Source: Rhodophyticola sp. CCM32 (GTDB taxonomy: Bacteria > Pseudomonadota > Alphaproteobacteria > Rhodobacterales > Rhodobacteraceae). Taken from it: a stretch of 64,000 bases of DNA. Position numbers and translations under genes: made by a program. Location: NCBI RefSeq assembly GCF_004751985.1, contig NZ_CP038492.1, forward strand, positions 620,001-684,000. The letters run 5' to 3'. This document shows, piece by piece, positions 53,736 to 62,172 of the stretch (positions are counted from its first letter, which is position 1; each line of letters opens with the position of its first letter). The notes beneath the pieces were generated by a model. That model made no database searches and had not been told where the DNA came from. It worked only from the letters and a program-made list of their open reading frames with translations.

Positions 53736-53960
53736 ATGGATCGTATCATTCGGATGGTCATCAATATCTTCATCCGCCAGGTGGTCAGCCGGGGGATCAA
53801 TGCGGGGATCAACCGTGCCACTCGTGGTCGCGGCCAGGATCGTCAGAACCGGGACGATGCGGCAACGCCCGAACAAAGGGCGGCCGAACGCGACCAGCAA
53901 CAATCCGTGCGCCGCGGCATGCGCAGCATACGCCGGGCCTCGCGTTTCACCCGGTTCTGA
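53736..53960 (+). CDS. Small basic protein of unknown function
   Basis: A 74-residue protein with AGGAGG at 53722-53727 spaced 8 nt from ATG 53736. The first 30 residues (MDRIIRMVINIFIRQVVSRG) form an amphipathic, moderately hydrophobic helix; the rest is highly charged with many Arg, Gln and Asp. A longer frame from 53676 would start inside the R1 element and is rejected. A terminator covers its stop. I recall similar short proteins in this order of bacteria, but no function. Confidence 0.7.
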   Translation: MDRIIRMVINIFIRQVVSRGINAGINRATRGRGQDRQNRDDAATPEQRAAERDQQQSVRRGMRSIRRASRFTRF

Positions 53961-53972
53961 CCGGGCTTTTTT
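53950..53972 (+). terminator. Rho-independent terminator of the small gene
   Basis: CCCGG-TTCTGA-CCGGG followed by CTTTTTT. The stem includes the stop codon region of the small gene. Short 5-bp stem but all GC, and the U tract is good. Confidence 0.6.
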
Positions 53973-54024
53973 GCTGGCTCCCGGCAGCCCTGTATCGGGC
54001 AACCCGTCCAGCCGATTGGCGCGC

Positions 54025-54048
54025 TATAGCGAAATCGTTTTAGTCTAC
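54025..54048. repeat. R1 element end, partial inverted copy 3
   Basis: TATAGCGAAATCGTTTTAGT-CTAC is the reverse complement of the right end of R1 copy 1 (one mismatch in 24). No left half is present nearby, so it is a truncated element or a lone end. Confidence 0.7.
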
Positions 54049-54060
54049 AAAACCCCGAAC

Positions 54061-54097
54061 CAGCTTTCCGCCCGGCGGGGTCGCCGGGCAGGAGGGT
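54061..54097. repeat. R2 element fragment, copy f
   Basis: CTTTCCGCCCGGCGGGGTCG-CCGGGCAGGAGGG carries only the central palindrome region of R2, degraded. It separates the R1 end from the IS630 remnant, showing nested insertion or deletion in this spot. Confidence 0.5.
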
Positions 54098-54630
54098 GAT
54101 CGACCAGTCGTTTGCCGCGCATCGCCAGCCGGTTGATTTGGCCGTGTTGGTTTTCAACCGGGTCTCGTCAAGAAAACCAATACGTTCCAGAATATGGGCC
54201 ATGAAGGGCTCTGGCGATGTGCGGTCCAGATGCGCCGCTGACGCGCAACCTTGGCACGCTTTTGCTCAAGCGCTTGCAAATCTTTTTTTATGCGTCAGGC
54301 CGAGCCGCTGAAAGAGCCGCCAGACTGAGCTGCCTCTCGACAGATACACCACGCTCAGCCAACAGTCGCGCAGCCATTTCCTCAAACGTGATTTCGCCCT
54401 TGGTCTCACCCTGCACACGCTACCCGGTCTGAATGAGGTGTCAGCTTGCCAATGCCCGGATTGCCCTGACGCTTAGGCTCAAGCGACCCTGTCTGACGTT
54501 TCAGCCTGACCATGTCATTGACGAATTTGGCCAAGACATCGAAACGCGCCGCCGCTGAACGATGCGTGTTGCCAGCCTCAACATGCGCCACAACGCGCTG
54601 CCGAAGCTCAAATGGATGAGGTTTGCCCAT
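54098..54630 (-). pseudogene. IS630-family transposase, truncated and frameshifted
   Basis: N-terminal part intact from ATG 54630: MGKPHPFELRQRVVAHVEAG (helix-turn-helix), FVNDMVRLKRQTGSLEPKRQ. Further fragments in shifted frames: ETKGEITFEEMAARLLAERG, and then MAHILERIGFLDETRLKTNT-AKSTGW, holding the first catalytic Asp of the DDE site. Reading ends at ANDWSITLL where the R2 fragment begins; the C-terminal third is absent. Closely similar to the remnant at 31060-31412. Confidence 0.86.
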
Positions 54631-54751
54631 AGCGAGCGCCCTTGCTGAATTCTTCAAACAAGGAATCACGGCTCAATCCAAACGGGAATACCGAATCCGA
54701 GCAAATCGGCATACGGAAGATGCGCGCATCGGATTTCTGCAGAAATCCGGG

Positions 54752-54819
54752 TGGAAAACGCGCGTTTTCCACGCCGCCTGATGGCAAAACGCCGGGCGAA
54801 AACCGCAGCTTCGCCCGGC
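54752..54819 (-). terminator. Two strong hairpins after the TRAP operon
   Basis: GTGGAAAACG-CG-CGTTTTCCAC (54752-54773) is a perfect palindrome, and GCCGGGCGA / TCGCCCGGC (54791-54819) has perfect 9-bp arms around an 11-nt loop; on the minus strand GTTTT follows the second. They lie 25-90 bp downstream of the dctM-like stop and should terminate that operon. Confidence 0.6.
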
Positions 54820-54843
54820 GCTTCCCCGTAAAGGGGGCTTCGG

Positions 54844-56127
54844 TTACCGACCAAACACCAGATCGGGAAGCGTCAGGGACAATGACGGCCAATAGGTGAT
54901 CAGGATCAGGAACCCGAAGAGCGGAATGTAGAACGGGGCGACCTGTCGCAACAAAGCCCGGTATTCGACCTTTGCCACCTCGGTCATCACGAAAAGCAGA
55001 ATGCCGAAAGGCGGCGTCAAGGTGCCGATCAGCAGATTGATCACCATCACCAGCCCGAAATGCACAGGATCAATCCCCATAGAGGTCAGAACCGGCACCA
55101 GCACCGGCACCGCGACCAGAAGGATGGCGGTTGTATCCATCACACAGCCAAAGATCAGCAGCGCAATATTGACGATCAGAAGCAACACAAGCGGGTTATC
55201 ACTGATCGACAGCAGAATGCGCGCCAGATCGCCGGGCACGCCCTCGATGGCCAGAATGGCGCTGAACGGGGTGGCGGCGGCAATGATGAACACCAGCACC
55301 CCGCAGGTCGATATGGTTTCCCGGATCGCCTGCCACAGCCCTGCCATGGTCAGGTCTTTGGTGGCGAAACCCAGGATGATCGCATAGATCGCCGTCAACG
55401 CGCCAAGCTGGGTGGGGGTGGTATAGCCGGTCAGGATACCCCCGATCAGCAAGACCGGGGCCAAAAGCGCAGGCAGGGCGCGCCAGAACGCCACGCCGAT
55501 ATCCTTAGGTTTCTGGCGCGGCAGGACCGGGGCGTCGATCCGCCCGGTTTTGGCCAGCCAGTAGACGACCCCCATCAGAACAATCGACATCACGACACCG
55601 GGCACGATCCCGGCCAGAAACAGATCGGGGACCGAGACATCGGCCAGAACCGCATAGATGATCATGATGCCCGATGGTGGAATGATCGGCCCGATGATCG
55701 AGGAAACGGCGGTGATCGCGGCGCTGAATTCGGCGCTGAACCCGTGGCGCTTCATCTCGCGCACCTCGACCGCGCCAAGCCCGGCAGCATCGGCCTGCGC
55801 CACCCCCGACATGCCCGAGAAGATCACGCTGGCAACAATGTTCACATGCCCAAGGGATCCCCGGATATGGCCGACCAGCGTCACCGCAAAGTCGAATATA
55901 CGCGCGGCGATCCCGGCGGAGTTGAACAGGTTTCCTGCAAGAATGAACAGTGGAATGGCCAGCAGAACATAGCTTTCCAGCCCCGAGGCAACCCGCTGCA
56001 CCACCAGCATCGGCGGCACCGTATCGGCGATGAACAGATAGGCCAGCGCCGAGGCGGGCAGGGCCAGCGCAATCGGCATTTCCAGCAGAACAAGGACCAC
56101 AAGAATAAGCAGCAGAATCCAGATCAT
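54844..56127 (-). CDS. TRAP transporter large permease (DctM family)
   Basis: A 427-residue membrane protein with about 12 hydrophobic segments, the sodium-coupled transport subunit. Landmarks: IALALPASALAYLFIAD, GMSGVAQADAAGLGAVEVREM, SIIGPIIPPSGIMIIYAVLA, and the terminal GTLTPPFGILLFVMTEVAKV. Follows the small permease gene by 5 bp. With DctQ- and DctP-like genes it makes a complete TRAP system for organic or sugar acids. Confidence 0.93.
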   Translation of the reverse strand: MIWILLLILVVLVLLEMPIALALPASALAYLFIADTVPPMLVVQRVASGLESYVLLAIPLFILAGNLFNSAGIAARIFDFAVTLVGHIRGSLGHVNIVASVIFSGMSGVAQADAAGLGAVEVREMKRHGFSAEFSAAITAVSSIIGPIIPPSGIMIIYAVLADVSVPDLFLAGIVPGVVMSIVLMGVVYWLAKTGRIDAPVLPRQKPKDIGVAFWRALPALLAPVLLIGGILTGYTTPTQLGALTAIYAIILGFATKDLTMAGLWQAIRETISTCGVLVFIIAAATPFSAILAIEGVPGDLARILLSISDNPLVLLLIVNIALLIFGCVMDTTAILLVAVPVLVPVLTSMGIDPVHFGLVMVINLLIGTLTPPFGILLFVMTEVAKVEYRALLRQVAPFYIPLFGFLILITYWPSLSLTLPDLVFGR

Positions 56128-56132
56128 CAGGC

Positions 56133-56675
56133 TTACTCCATCACCGGGCGAATACTGGCCGGTGTCTCATCACCGCCGCGCAGGGCACCGATCAGCGCCT
56201 CAAGCAGATACAGAACCGAGGTCAGAACCATCAACCCGCTGGCCAGCATCAGCGGCAGCGAGAAGAAGTAGGAGCGGGGCAGGCTGATCGGCAGCGCCAC
56301 AGTGTCGGAGCGCCCCTCGATCCGCATGATCGGCGGCAATTCCCGCAGGATGACCAGAAGCGTCCAGATGATCGCCACAAAGACAAAGGCCCGCACAAGA
56401 TAGCGCAGCCGCAGGGGCAGGCGCCCGATGAAAGAGCTGATCGTGACATGGCGCATCTGTTTCAGCCCGATTGACGCGCCAAGGAAGGTCAGCCAGACAA
56501 GCGCATAGGCCCCGGCCTCCTGTTCCCAGGTGATCGGATTGCCCAGGCCCGCATTCAACAGAACCTGCATCAGGATCATCAGAACAATCGCGCACAGGAT
56601 GATCGCGGCAAGCGCCATCTCGACCTGCCCGATCAGGCGCAGGCTGCGGCGCAGGAAACCGGTGATGGATGTCAT
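56133..56675 (-). CDS. TRAP transporter small permease (DctQ family)
   Basis: A 180-residue protein with four transmembrane helices: EMALAAIILCAIVLMILMQVLL, WEQEAGAYALVWLTFLGASIGL, LVRAFVFVAIIWTLLVIL and MLASGLMVLTSVLYLLEALI. The WEQEAGAYALVWLTFLGA segment is the family signature. It links the binding protein to the large permease; lies between their genes. Confidence 0.92.
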   Translation of the reverse strand: MTSITGFLRRSLRLIGQVEMALAAIILCAIVLMILMQVLLNAGLGNPITWEQEAGAYALVWLTFLGASIGLKQMRHVTISSFIGRLPLRLRYLVRAFVFVAIIWTLLVILRELPPIMRIEGRSDTVALPISLPRSYFFSLPLMLASGLMVLTSVLYLLEALIGALRGGDETPASIRPVME

Positions 56676-56744
56676 GGCTGTTGTCCCTCCCCAAGACGTG
56701 CCCGGGGCCGGCCGATGATGGGCCGGCCCCGGATAAAATGGCTG

Positions 56745-57716
56745 TTACAGGTCGCGGATGCGCTGCCAGAGCCCTTCGCTCCACAAGCCTTCGGCCTCCA
56801 TCGCCGGAACCGCCTCACCGGCGCGTTCCGCGAAGGGTTCATTGTCGATATCGGACACGGTTGCGCCCTCTGCGACCATGGTGTCCAGAACGCCCTGGCT
56901 TTCCGACTGGGCCTGGGTCGACATCCAGGCCACGGCCTGTGCCGCGGCATCCTGCAAGATTGCCTGATCTTCCGCCGACAGGCTTTCCCAGGTGGCTTCA
57001 TTCACCGAAATATGCGCCGCTGACATCACGTGATTTGTCAGGGTGATATTGGGTGCCGCGACATGGAACCGCTGACTATAGGCGCCCGAGGCATCTGCTT
57101 CGGCGCCATCGACCACGCCGGACTGAAGCGCCAGAAACGCCTCGGCCCAGGCAATCTGGGTGGGCACGGCGCCAACCGTTTCCCACATTTGCAGATAGGC
57201 ACGGATGCCGGGCACACGCATGCGCATGTCCTGAATGTCATCAATGCTGTTGACCGGCATCCGGGTGTACAGGATACGCGGCTGGTCAACGCCTGCGGCC
57301 AGAACGCGCACGCCCATCTGGTCCACAACCTGCTGGTTCATCCCGGCAAAGATGTCGCTGTTCAGGAAGTTTTGCATATGGTCGCGGTCGCGGAAGGTGA
57401 AGCCCCAGCTCATCACCTGGAAATCGGCCACGTTGGAGGTGAACCAGTCCGGGCGTGAATACATCACGTCAACAGAGCCCGCCTGATGCTGTTCCATGAC
57501 CTGCTGGGCGCTGCCCAGGGACTGGCCGCGGATCAGGTTGACATCAAAGGCATCGCCGCCGGTTTCCGACAGGATTTCCTCAAACCGGATCGCCATGCGG
57601 TCCAGCAGGGAATCCACCGCTTCCGAGCCCGCGACCACAAGGCCGGTCTCGGCGCTTGCGGGCAGGGCAAGAATGGTGGACAGCGCGGTCACCGCGCCAA
57701 GTATCGTTCGTTTCAT
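56745..57716 (-). CDS. TRAP transporter substrate-binding protein (DctP family)
   Basis: A 323-residue periplasmic protein with a signal peptide (MKRTILGAVTALSTILALPASAE). DctP landmarks: WGFTFRDRDHMQNFLNSD, RVLAAGVDQPRILYTRMPVN, DIQDMRMRVPGIRAYLQMWE, the conserved Arg for carboxylate binding in MRVPG, and QSGVVDGAEADA. Substrate is probably an acidic sugar derivative given the neighbouring genes. GGAGG precedes ATG 57716. Confidence 0.92.
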   Translation of the reverse strand: MKRTILGAVTALSTILALPASAETGLVVAGSEAVDSLLDRMAIRFEEILSETGGDAFDVNLIRGQSLGSAQQVMEQHQAGSVDVMYSRPDWFTSNVADFQVMSWGFTFRDRDHMQNFLNSDIFAGMNQQVVDQMGVRVLAAGVDQPRILYTRMPVNSIDDIQDMRMRVPGIRAYLQMWETVGAVPTQIAWAEAFLALQSGVVDGAEADASGAYSQRFHVAAPNITLTNHVMSAAHISVNEATWESLSAEDQAILQDAAAQAVAWMSTQAQSESQGVLDTMVAEGATVSDIDNEPFAERAGEAVPAMEAEGLWSEGLWQRIRDL

Positions 57717-57743
57717 GGTTTTTCCTCCCATCAGTGATTGAAC

Positions 57744-58505
57744 TTAAGTTTGCGATTTGGTGTCTTCATGGGCGACCTTGACCAGAAATCCTCCATCCAC
57801 GGTCAGGGATGTGCCGGTGACAAACCCGGCCTGTTCCGACATCAGAAACAGACAGGCCTGTGCCGCTTCCTCGGGCGTGCCCAGACGCCCCAGCAATTGC
57901 CGGTCAGAATACGCGTCGACGGATTTACCATTGGCCGCTGCAAGGGCCTGCAATCCGGGCGTGTCGAAACTGCCCAGAACAAGGTGGTTGACCCTGATCT
58001 TCCGGGGCGCCAGTTCGACGGCCAGCGCCCGGGTCAGCCCCAGAAGCGCGTGTTTCGAGGCGCAATAGGCGGCCCGTTCGGCAAACCCCGCGACCGAGGC
58101 CACCGAGCCGGTATTCACAATCGACCCGCCATCCGTCATCAGGGGCAGGGCGTATTTGATCATCTGCCAGGCGCCGGTGATATTCACATCCAGAAAGCCC
58201 TGCCAGTCCTCGCGGCTTTGCCCGGTGATCGGCCCGCCGCCCTGTCGGGCCGCATTGTTGACCAGACCGGTCAGCCGGGTGCCCTCGGCTTTCAGATCGG
58301 CCATGAACGTGGCGACATCCGCCTCGCGGGCGATATCAAGCCGGGCATGGCGGATCGCCTCATGCGGCGGCGGATCGGCAGGCAGGTCCCGCCCGACCGC
58401 GATGACGGACCAGCCCGCCTTGGCCAGACAAAGGGCCGTTGCCGCGCCAAGCCCCCTGGTGCCGCCGGTGACCAGCGCGCAGGGCATATGGGCCTGCATT
58501 GCCAT
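57744..58505 (-). CDS. SDR-family oxidoreductase (first of two)
   Basis: A 253-residue short-chain dehydrogenase. Cofactor motif TGGTRGLGAA, NNAAR, catalytic Ser in VNTGSVASVAG and the Tyr-x3-Lys pair YCASK. Arg in VGRD after the second strand suggests possible NADP use. It overlaps the dehydratase gene stop by one base. Plausible substrates are a sugar or a 2-keto-3-deoxy sugar acid. Confidence 0.9.
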   Translation of the reverse strand: MAMQAHMPCALVTGGTRGLGAATALCLAKAGWSVIAVGRDLPADPPPHEAIRHARLDIAREADVATFMADLKAEGTRLTGLVNNAARQGGGPITGQSREDWQGFLDVNITGAWQMIKYALPLMTDGGSIVNTGSVASVAGFAERAAYCASKHALLGLTRALAVELAPRKIRVNHLVLGSFDTPGLQALAAANGKSVDAYSDRQLLGRLGTPEEAAQACLFLMSEQAGFVTGTSLTVDGGFLVKVAHEDTKSQT

Positions 58506-59677
58506 CAGAAGGCCGGTTTCTCGGCAAACCAGTCCGGTTTGTCGGGGTTGAGATAGGCCGAGGTGATGGTGTCGGTTTCATAGGCCGCGATCTTGTCCAG
58601 ATCGACCTCGACCCCCAGACCGGGGCCGGTGGGCACGGCGGCATGGCCATTCTCGAACACGATCCGGTCTTTCAGGATGTCATCGGCGTGATGCTGATAA
58701 ATCGTATCCAGCGCGATTTTCGCATTCGGCATCGAGGCTGCCAGATGCAGATAGGCGGCCTGTGTCAACCCCAGTTCGCCGCCCGAATGCATGCCCACAT
58801 GAATGCCCGCCGCCTCACAGACCGCCCCGGCCTTGAGGCAGGACCAAAGCCCGCCGGTTTCATGGGGATCGACCAGAATTACATCTGCCGCCCCCATGCG
58901 GATCGCGGTCATCGTCTCCTGCAGCGTATAGGCGCCTTCGTCGATGCAGATCGGCACCGGAGAGGCCGCGCGCAGCAGGGCCGCCCCGGCGATATCCTCC
59001 ACCGGCAGGGGCTGTTCCAGATATTGCAGATCATAGGGCGCCAGCCGCGCCATCATCCGCTTGGCCATGGCCGGTGTCCAGGCGCCATTGGGGTCCACCC
59101 GCAGATTGGCCGAGGGCCCCAGAACCTCACGCGCCTTGCGGACCAGCGCGATATCCTGCTCCGGGTCCAGCCCGACTTTCAGCTTGAAGGACCGAAACCC
59201 CTGATCGCGATAGCCGATCAGTTCTTCGGCCACCTTTTCCGGGTCGGAAATATAGACATAGGCGCAGATCTCGATTTCAGAGCGATAGGCGCCGCCCCAC
59301 ATCTCATGCAGGGGCATATCGGCATATTTCCCGCGCGCATCCCACATCGCCATTTCAAGGGCTGACAGGGCAAAGACCAGCGCCCGTTTGTGATGGTAAT
59401 ACCCCGCACCCTCGGCTGCGCGGGTCAGCTGTTCCACATCGGTGACCTTGCGGCCCAGCCCGGTCGGAACAACCAGCTTTTCAAACACCACCGGCACGAA
59501 ATCCAGCAGGCAGATCGTCTCGCCATAGCCTTTGATGCCGCCCCGTGTGGTCACCTCGCAGATCAGCCGGGTGGAGCCTGTGCGCTTGCCCGAAGACCAG
59601 GAAATGGCAGAGCTGAGCGGCACATGCACAATCCAGTGCCGGATGGCGGTTATGTCGAAAGCATGGTCCATCATCAA
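58505..59677 (-). CDS. Enolase-superfamily dehydratase, glucarate-dehydratase-like
   Basis: A 390-residue enolase-superfamily enzyme. KxK pair FKLKVG, metal ligands in LRVDPNGAW, YLEQPLP and ICIDEGAY, then VDPHETGG and GMHSGGELGL, where the His matches the His of the glucarate dehydratase dyad. This favours a sugar-acid dehydratase over muconate cycloisomerase. It overlaps both SDR genes by 1-4 bp, so three enzymes are translated as a block. Confidence 0.87.
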   Translation of the reverse strand: MMMDHAFDITAIRHWIVHVPLSSAISWSSGKRTGSTRLICEVTTRGGIKGYGETICLLDFVPVVFEKLVVPTGLGRKVTDVEQLTRAAEGAGYYHHKRALVFALSALEMAMWDARGKYADMPLHEMWGGAYRSEIEICAYVYISDPEKVAEELIGYRDQGFRSFKLKVGLDPEQDIALVRKAREVLGPSANLRVDPNGAWTPAMAKRMMARLAPYDLQYLEQPLPVEDIAGAALLRAASPVPICIDEGAYTLQETMTAIRMGAADVILVDPHETGGLWSCLKAGAVCEAAGIHVGMHSGGELGLTQAAYLHLAASMPNAKIALDTIYQHHADDILKDRIVFENGHAAVPTGPGLGVEVDLDKIAAYETDTITSAYLNPDKPDWFAEKPAF

Positions 59678-60405
59678 TCCATGTAAAGCCCGCCATTGAT
59701 GCTGATGACCTCGCCGCAGATATGGCGCGCGCGCGCCGAGGCGAGGAACAGGATCAGATCGGCAATTTCGGATGGGTCGGCATAGCGGTTCTGCGGAATG
59801 AAACCGCGGATTTTCTCGCGGGTTTCTGCGTCATGCAGCTTGACCAGATCGGTTTCGACCACGCCCGGGGCCACGGCATTCACCCGCACACCGGTTTGCG
59901 CGCCTTCAAATGCGGCGGCCCGTGTCAGCCCGGCAATCGCATGTTTCGAGGCGACATAAGAGGCGTTGTTGCCAAACAGGGTGGACCGTTTCGAGGCGAA
60001 AGAGGCCAGATTGATCACCGCGCCATCATGGTGTTGAAGCTGGCCCCAAAGCGCCCGGGTCAGGCGGAAGGCGGCGCTGACATTGATGTCCATGACCGCG
60101 GCCCAGTCCTGATCGGTGATCTCTGCAAGGGCGCCGGGGCGTGAAATGCCCGCGTTGTTCACCAGGATCGCCGCGCCGCCAAGCGGTTCCGCCGCCGATG
60201 CGATCTCTGCCGCCGTGCCGGGCTCTGCCAGATCCCCCACATACGCGTTGCCGCCAAGGGTGGCCGCCATATCCTCAACATCCGGGTCACGATCCACCAG
60301 CAGCAGATGCGCAGCTTCCGCCGCGAACGCCTCGGCCGCGGCGGCGCCGATGCCTCTGGCGGCACCGGTGATGACCGTCAGGCGGGAAGTAAGGTTTAGC
60401 TCCAT
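59674..60405 (-). CDS. SDR-family oxidoreductase (second)
   Basis: A 243-residue short-chain dehydrogenase: TGAARGIGAAAA, Asp in LLVDRDPD (NAD preference), NNAGIS, Ser in INLASFASK and YVASK. Closest in feel to dehydrogenases of sugars or 2-keto-3-deoxy acids. First gene of a minus-strand operon (SDR, dehydratase, SDR, with the TRAP genes beyond a 27-bp gap) divergent from the IclR fusion gene 101 bp away. Confidence 0.9.
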   Translation of the reverse strand: MELNLTSRLTVITGAARGIGAAAAEAFAAEAAHLLLVDRDPDVEDMAATLGGNAYVGDLAEPGTAAEIASAAEPLGGAAILVNNAGISRPGALAEITDQDWAAVMDINVSAAFRLTRALWGQLQHHDGAVINLASFASKRSTLFGNNASYVASKHAIAGLTRAAAFEGAQTGVRVNAVAPGVVETDLVKLHDAETREKIRGFIPQNRYADPSEIADLILFLASARARHICGEVISINGGLYMD

Positions 60406-60506
60406 TGATCGTCTCGATAAATGAGATGCTATCTTGACAATTGAGATACTTGAGCTACCGATACAGTTGCGCTTTCTCTCTGTCAATAGGATGGGACTTT
60501 TGAAAA
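60406..60506. promoter_or_regulatory. Divergent promoter with TCTC/GAGA inverted and direct repeats
   Basis: Contains TCTC-GATAAAT-GAGA (60412-60426), GAGATGCTATCTTGACAATT-GAGATACTTGAG with two GAGAT direct repeats 20 bp apart, and TTGACA at 60434-60439 as a possible -35 box. An IclR-type protein is expected to bind such repeats here and control both the fusion gene and the sugar-acid operon. Confidence 0.4.
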
Positions 60507-62162
60507 ATGACCGATCTGCCGCCGAAGGCGCGTTCAGCAACCCTGTCCAAAGGGCTGGAAATACTCAGTTTTCTGGGGTCCCAGGGAGATCCGGTTTCGT
60601 TGCGGACCGTGATGGCCGGGCTGGGAATGACCAAGCCGACCGCCCATCGTCTGCTGGCGACTCTGGTTGATCATGGGATGGTCCGGTTCGATTCTGGCGC
60701 AAATACCTATTGCCTCGGCATGCGGATATTCGAATTGTCGCGGCAGGTCTGGCGCGATCTTGATCTGCGCAGCGCGGCCATGGGGGAGATGCAGAAGCTT
60801 CATACCGAAACCGGCGAAACCATTCTGCTGGCGATCCTGACCCCCGATGGCGGCGTCTATATTGATGAGCTGCAAAGCCGCCACCATCTGCGGGAACAGC
60901 CGCGCGTCGGGCAGCGGGTGCCGTTGTGGCGCTCTGCGATTGGCAAGGCGCTGATTTCGGGGCTGGGATATTCCGAACGCACCCGCCTGCTGAACGATGA
61001 TGCAGCGGCCATTCGCCAAAGCCCGGTCTATCGCGATGTCCGCGAGCTGACCTGGCAACTGGATCTGGTGAATGCCCGGGGCTATGCGATCGAGATCGAG
61101 GAGGACATGCCGGGCATTTCCGGCGTCGCCGCGCCGATTGTCGATCACCGGGGGATCACGGTTGCCGCAATCGGGTTGAGCGGGGCGACCAGCCGGCTGG
61201 ACCGTGATGCGTTGCACCGGCTTGGGCCAAGCGTGATCGAGGCGACGCGGCTGGCCTCTTTGCAGGCGGGCGGCGTGCCGCGCCCGGTTTCCACCGCCCG
61301 GCGCCCGGCGGATCTTCCGACGCGGGTTTTCAACCTGATCTCGCAGGCGGATAATCTGATCGGGGAGGGGCCGGTGATCAGCCGCGACCGGCGATATCTC
61401 TACTGGGTCGATATCTGCCGGCCTTGCGTGTTCCGCCATGATCTGACCAGCGGGCAGACCTCAAAATTCCGCCAGAAGGATATGGTGACCGCGATTGCGG
61501 ATACAGGCGAGGGGCTTCTGCTGGCCAGCCTGTCGGGCATCCGGGTGATGGATATCGAGACCGGCCAGACCCTGAAGGATCTGGGCCATCCCGAGGCGGA
61601 TATCCCCACCAACCGGTTCAATGACGGCAAGCTGGACAGCCATGGCCGGTTCTGGATCGGCTCGCTGGCCTTCAACCTGTCCGCCGGGGCAGGGGCGCTG
61701 TATCGGGTCGACCCGGATGGCACGCATTGCAGGATGGAAACCGGCCTGACCCTGCCGAACGGTCTGGGCTGGGCGCCCGATACCAGGACCATGTATCTGA
61801 TTGATACAAGCGACCGGGTCCTGTTTGCCTATGATTTTGACGCCGCCACGGGCCGGATTGCCAATCGCCGCGATCTGATCCGGTTTGCTAGGGATGTCCC
61901 GGGCAACCCCGACGGGTTGGAGGTGGACCCTGACGGCAATCTGCTGGTTGCGATGTGGGATGGGTGGTGCATTCGAAAATACAGCCCCGATGGCGGGTTT
62001 CTTGAGGCGATCCCGGTGCCGTTTCCCCGGCCCACCTCCTGCGTGTTTCTGCCCGCGCCGCAGCCCCGGCTGCTGGTCACATCCGCCCGCATCCGCATTG
62101 CCACCGATCTGCTGGAACATTGCCCGCATGCGGGCTCGGTGGTCGAGATACCCATGGGCTGA
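60507..62162 (+). CDS. IclR-family regulator fused to an SMP-30/gluconolactonase domain
   Basis: A 551-residue two-part protein. Residues 1-255 are a complete IclR regulator: winged helix LSKGLEILSFLGSQ, TKPTAHRLLATL, and effector domain GGVYIDELQSRHHLREQPRVGQRVPLWRSAIGKAL to GISGVAAPIVDHRG. Residues 275-551 form an SMP-30 six-bladed propeller: Glu287 in LIGEGPV, Asn372-Asp373 in NRFNDGK, Asn418 in LPNGLGW, Asp469 in GNPDGLEV. These are the metal- and substrate-binding residues of sugar lactonases, so the domain looks catalytically competent. The linker (ARRPADLPTR) is short, and no stop or start separates the parts. The fusion would sense or hydrolyse a sugar lactone. Confidence 0.9.
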   Translation: MTDLPPKARSATLSKGLEILSFLGSQGDPVSLRTVMAGLGMTKPTAHRLLATLVDHGMVRFDSGANTYCLGMRIFELSRQVWRDLDLRSAAMGEMQKLHTETGETILLAILTPDGGVYIDELQSRHHLREQPRVGQRVPLWRSAIGKALISGLGYSERTRLLNDDAAAIRQSPVYRDVRELTWQLDLVNARGYAIEIEEDMPGISGVAAPIVDHRGITVAAIGLSGATSRLDRDALHRLGPSVIEATRLASLQAGGVPRPVSTARRPADLPTRVFNLISQADNLIGEGPVISRDRRYLYWVDICRPCVFRHDLTSGQTSKFRQKDMVTAIADTGEGLLLASLSGIRVMDIETGQTLKDLGHPEADIPTNRFNDGKLDSHGRFWIGSLAFNLSAGAGALYRVDPDGTHCRMETGLTLPNGLGWAPDTRTMYLIDTSDRVLFAYDFDAATGRIANRRDLIRFARDVPGNPDGLEVDPDGNLLVAMWDGWCIRKYSPDGGFLEAIPVPFPRPTSCVFLPAPQPRLLVTSARIRIATDLLEHCPHAGSVVEIPMG

Positions 62163-62172
62163 CCCGCCCGGT

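Noticed and set aside
55060..56271. 403-codon + strand frame opposite the TRAP large permease
   Set aside because: Shadow of a hydrophobic protein gene; very rich in Asp, His, Gln and Arg with no family resemblance.
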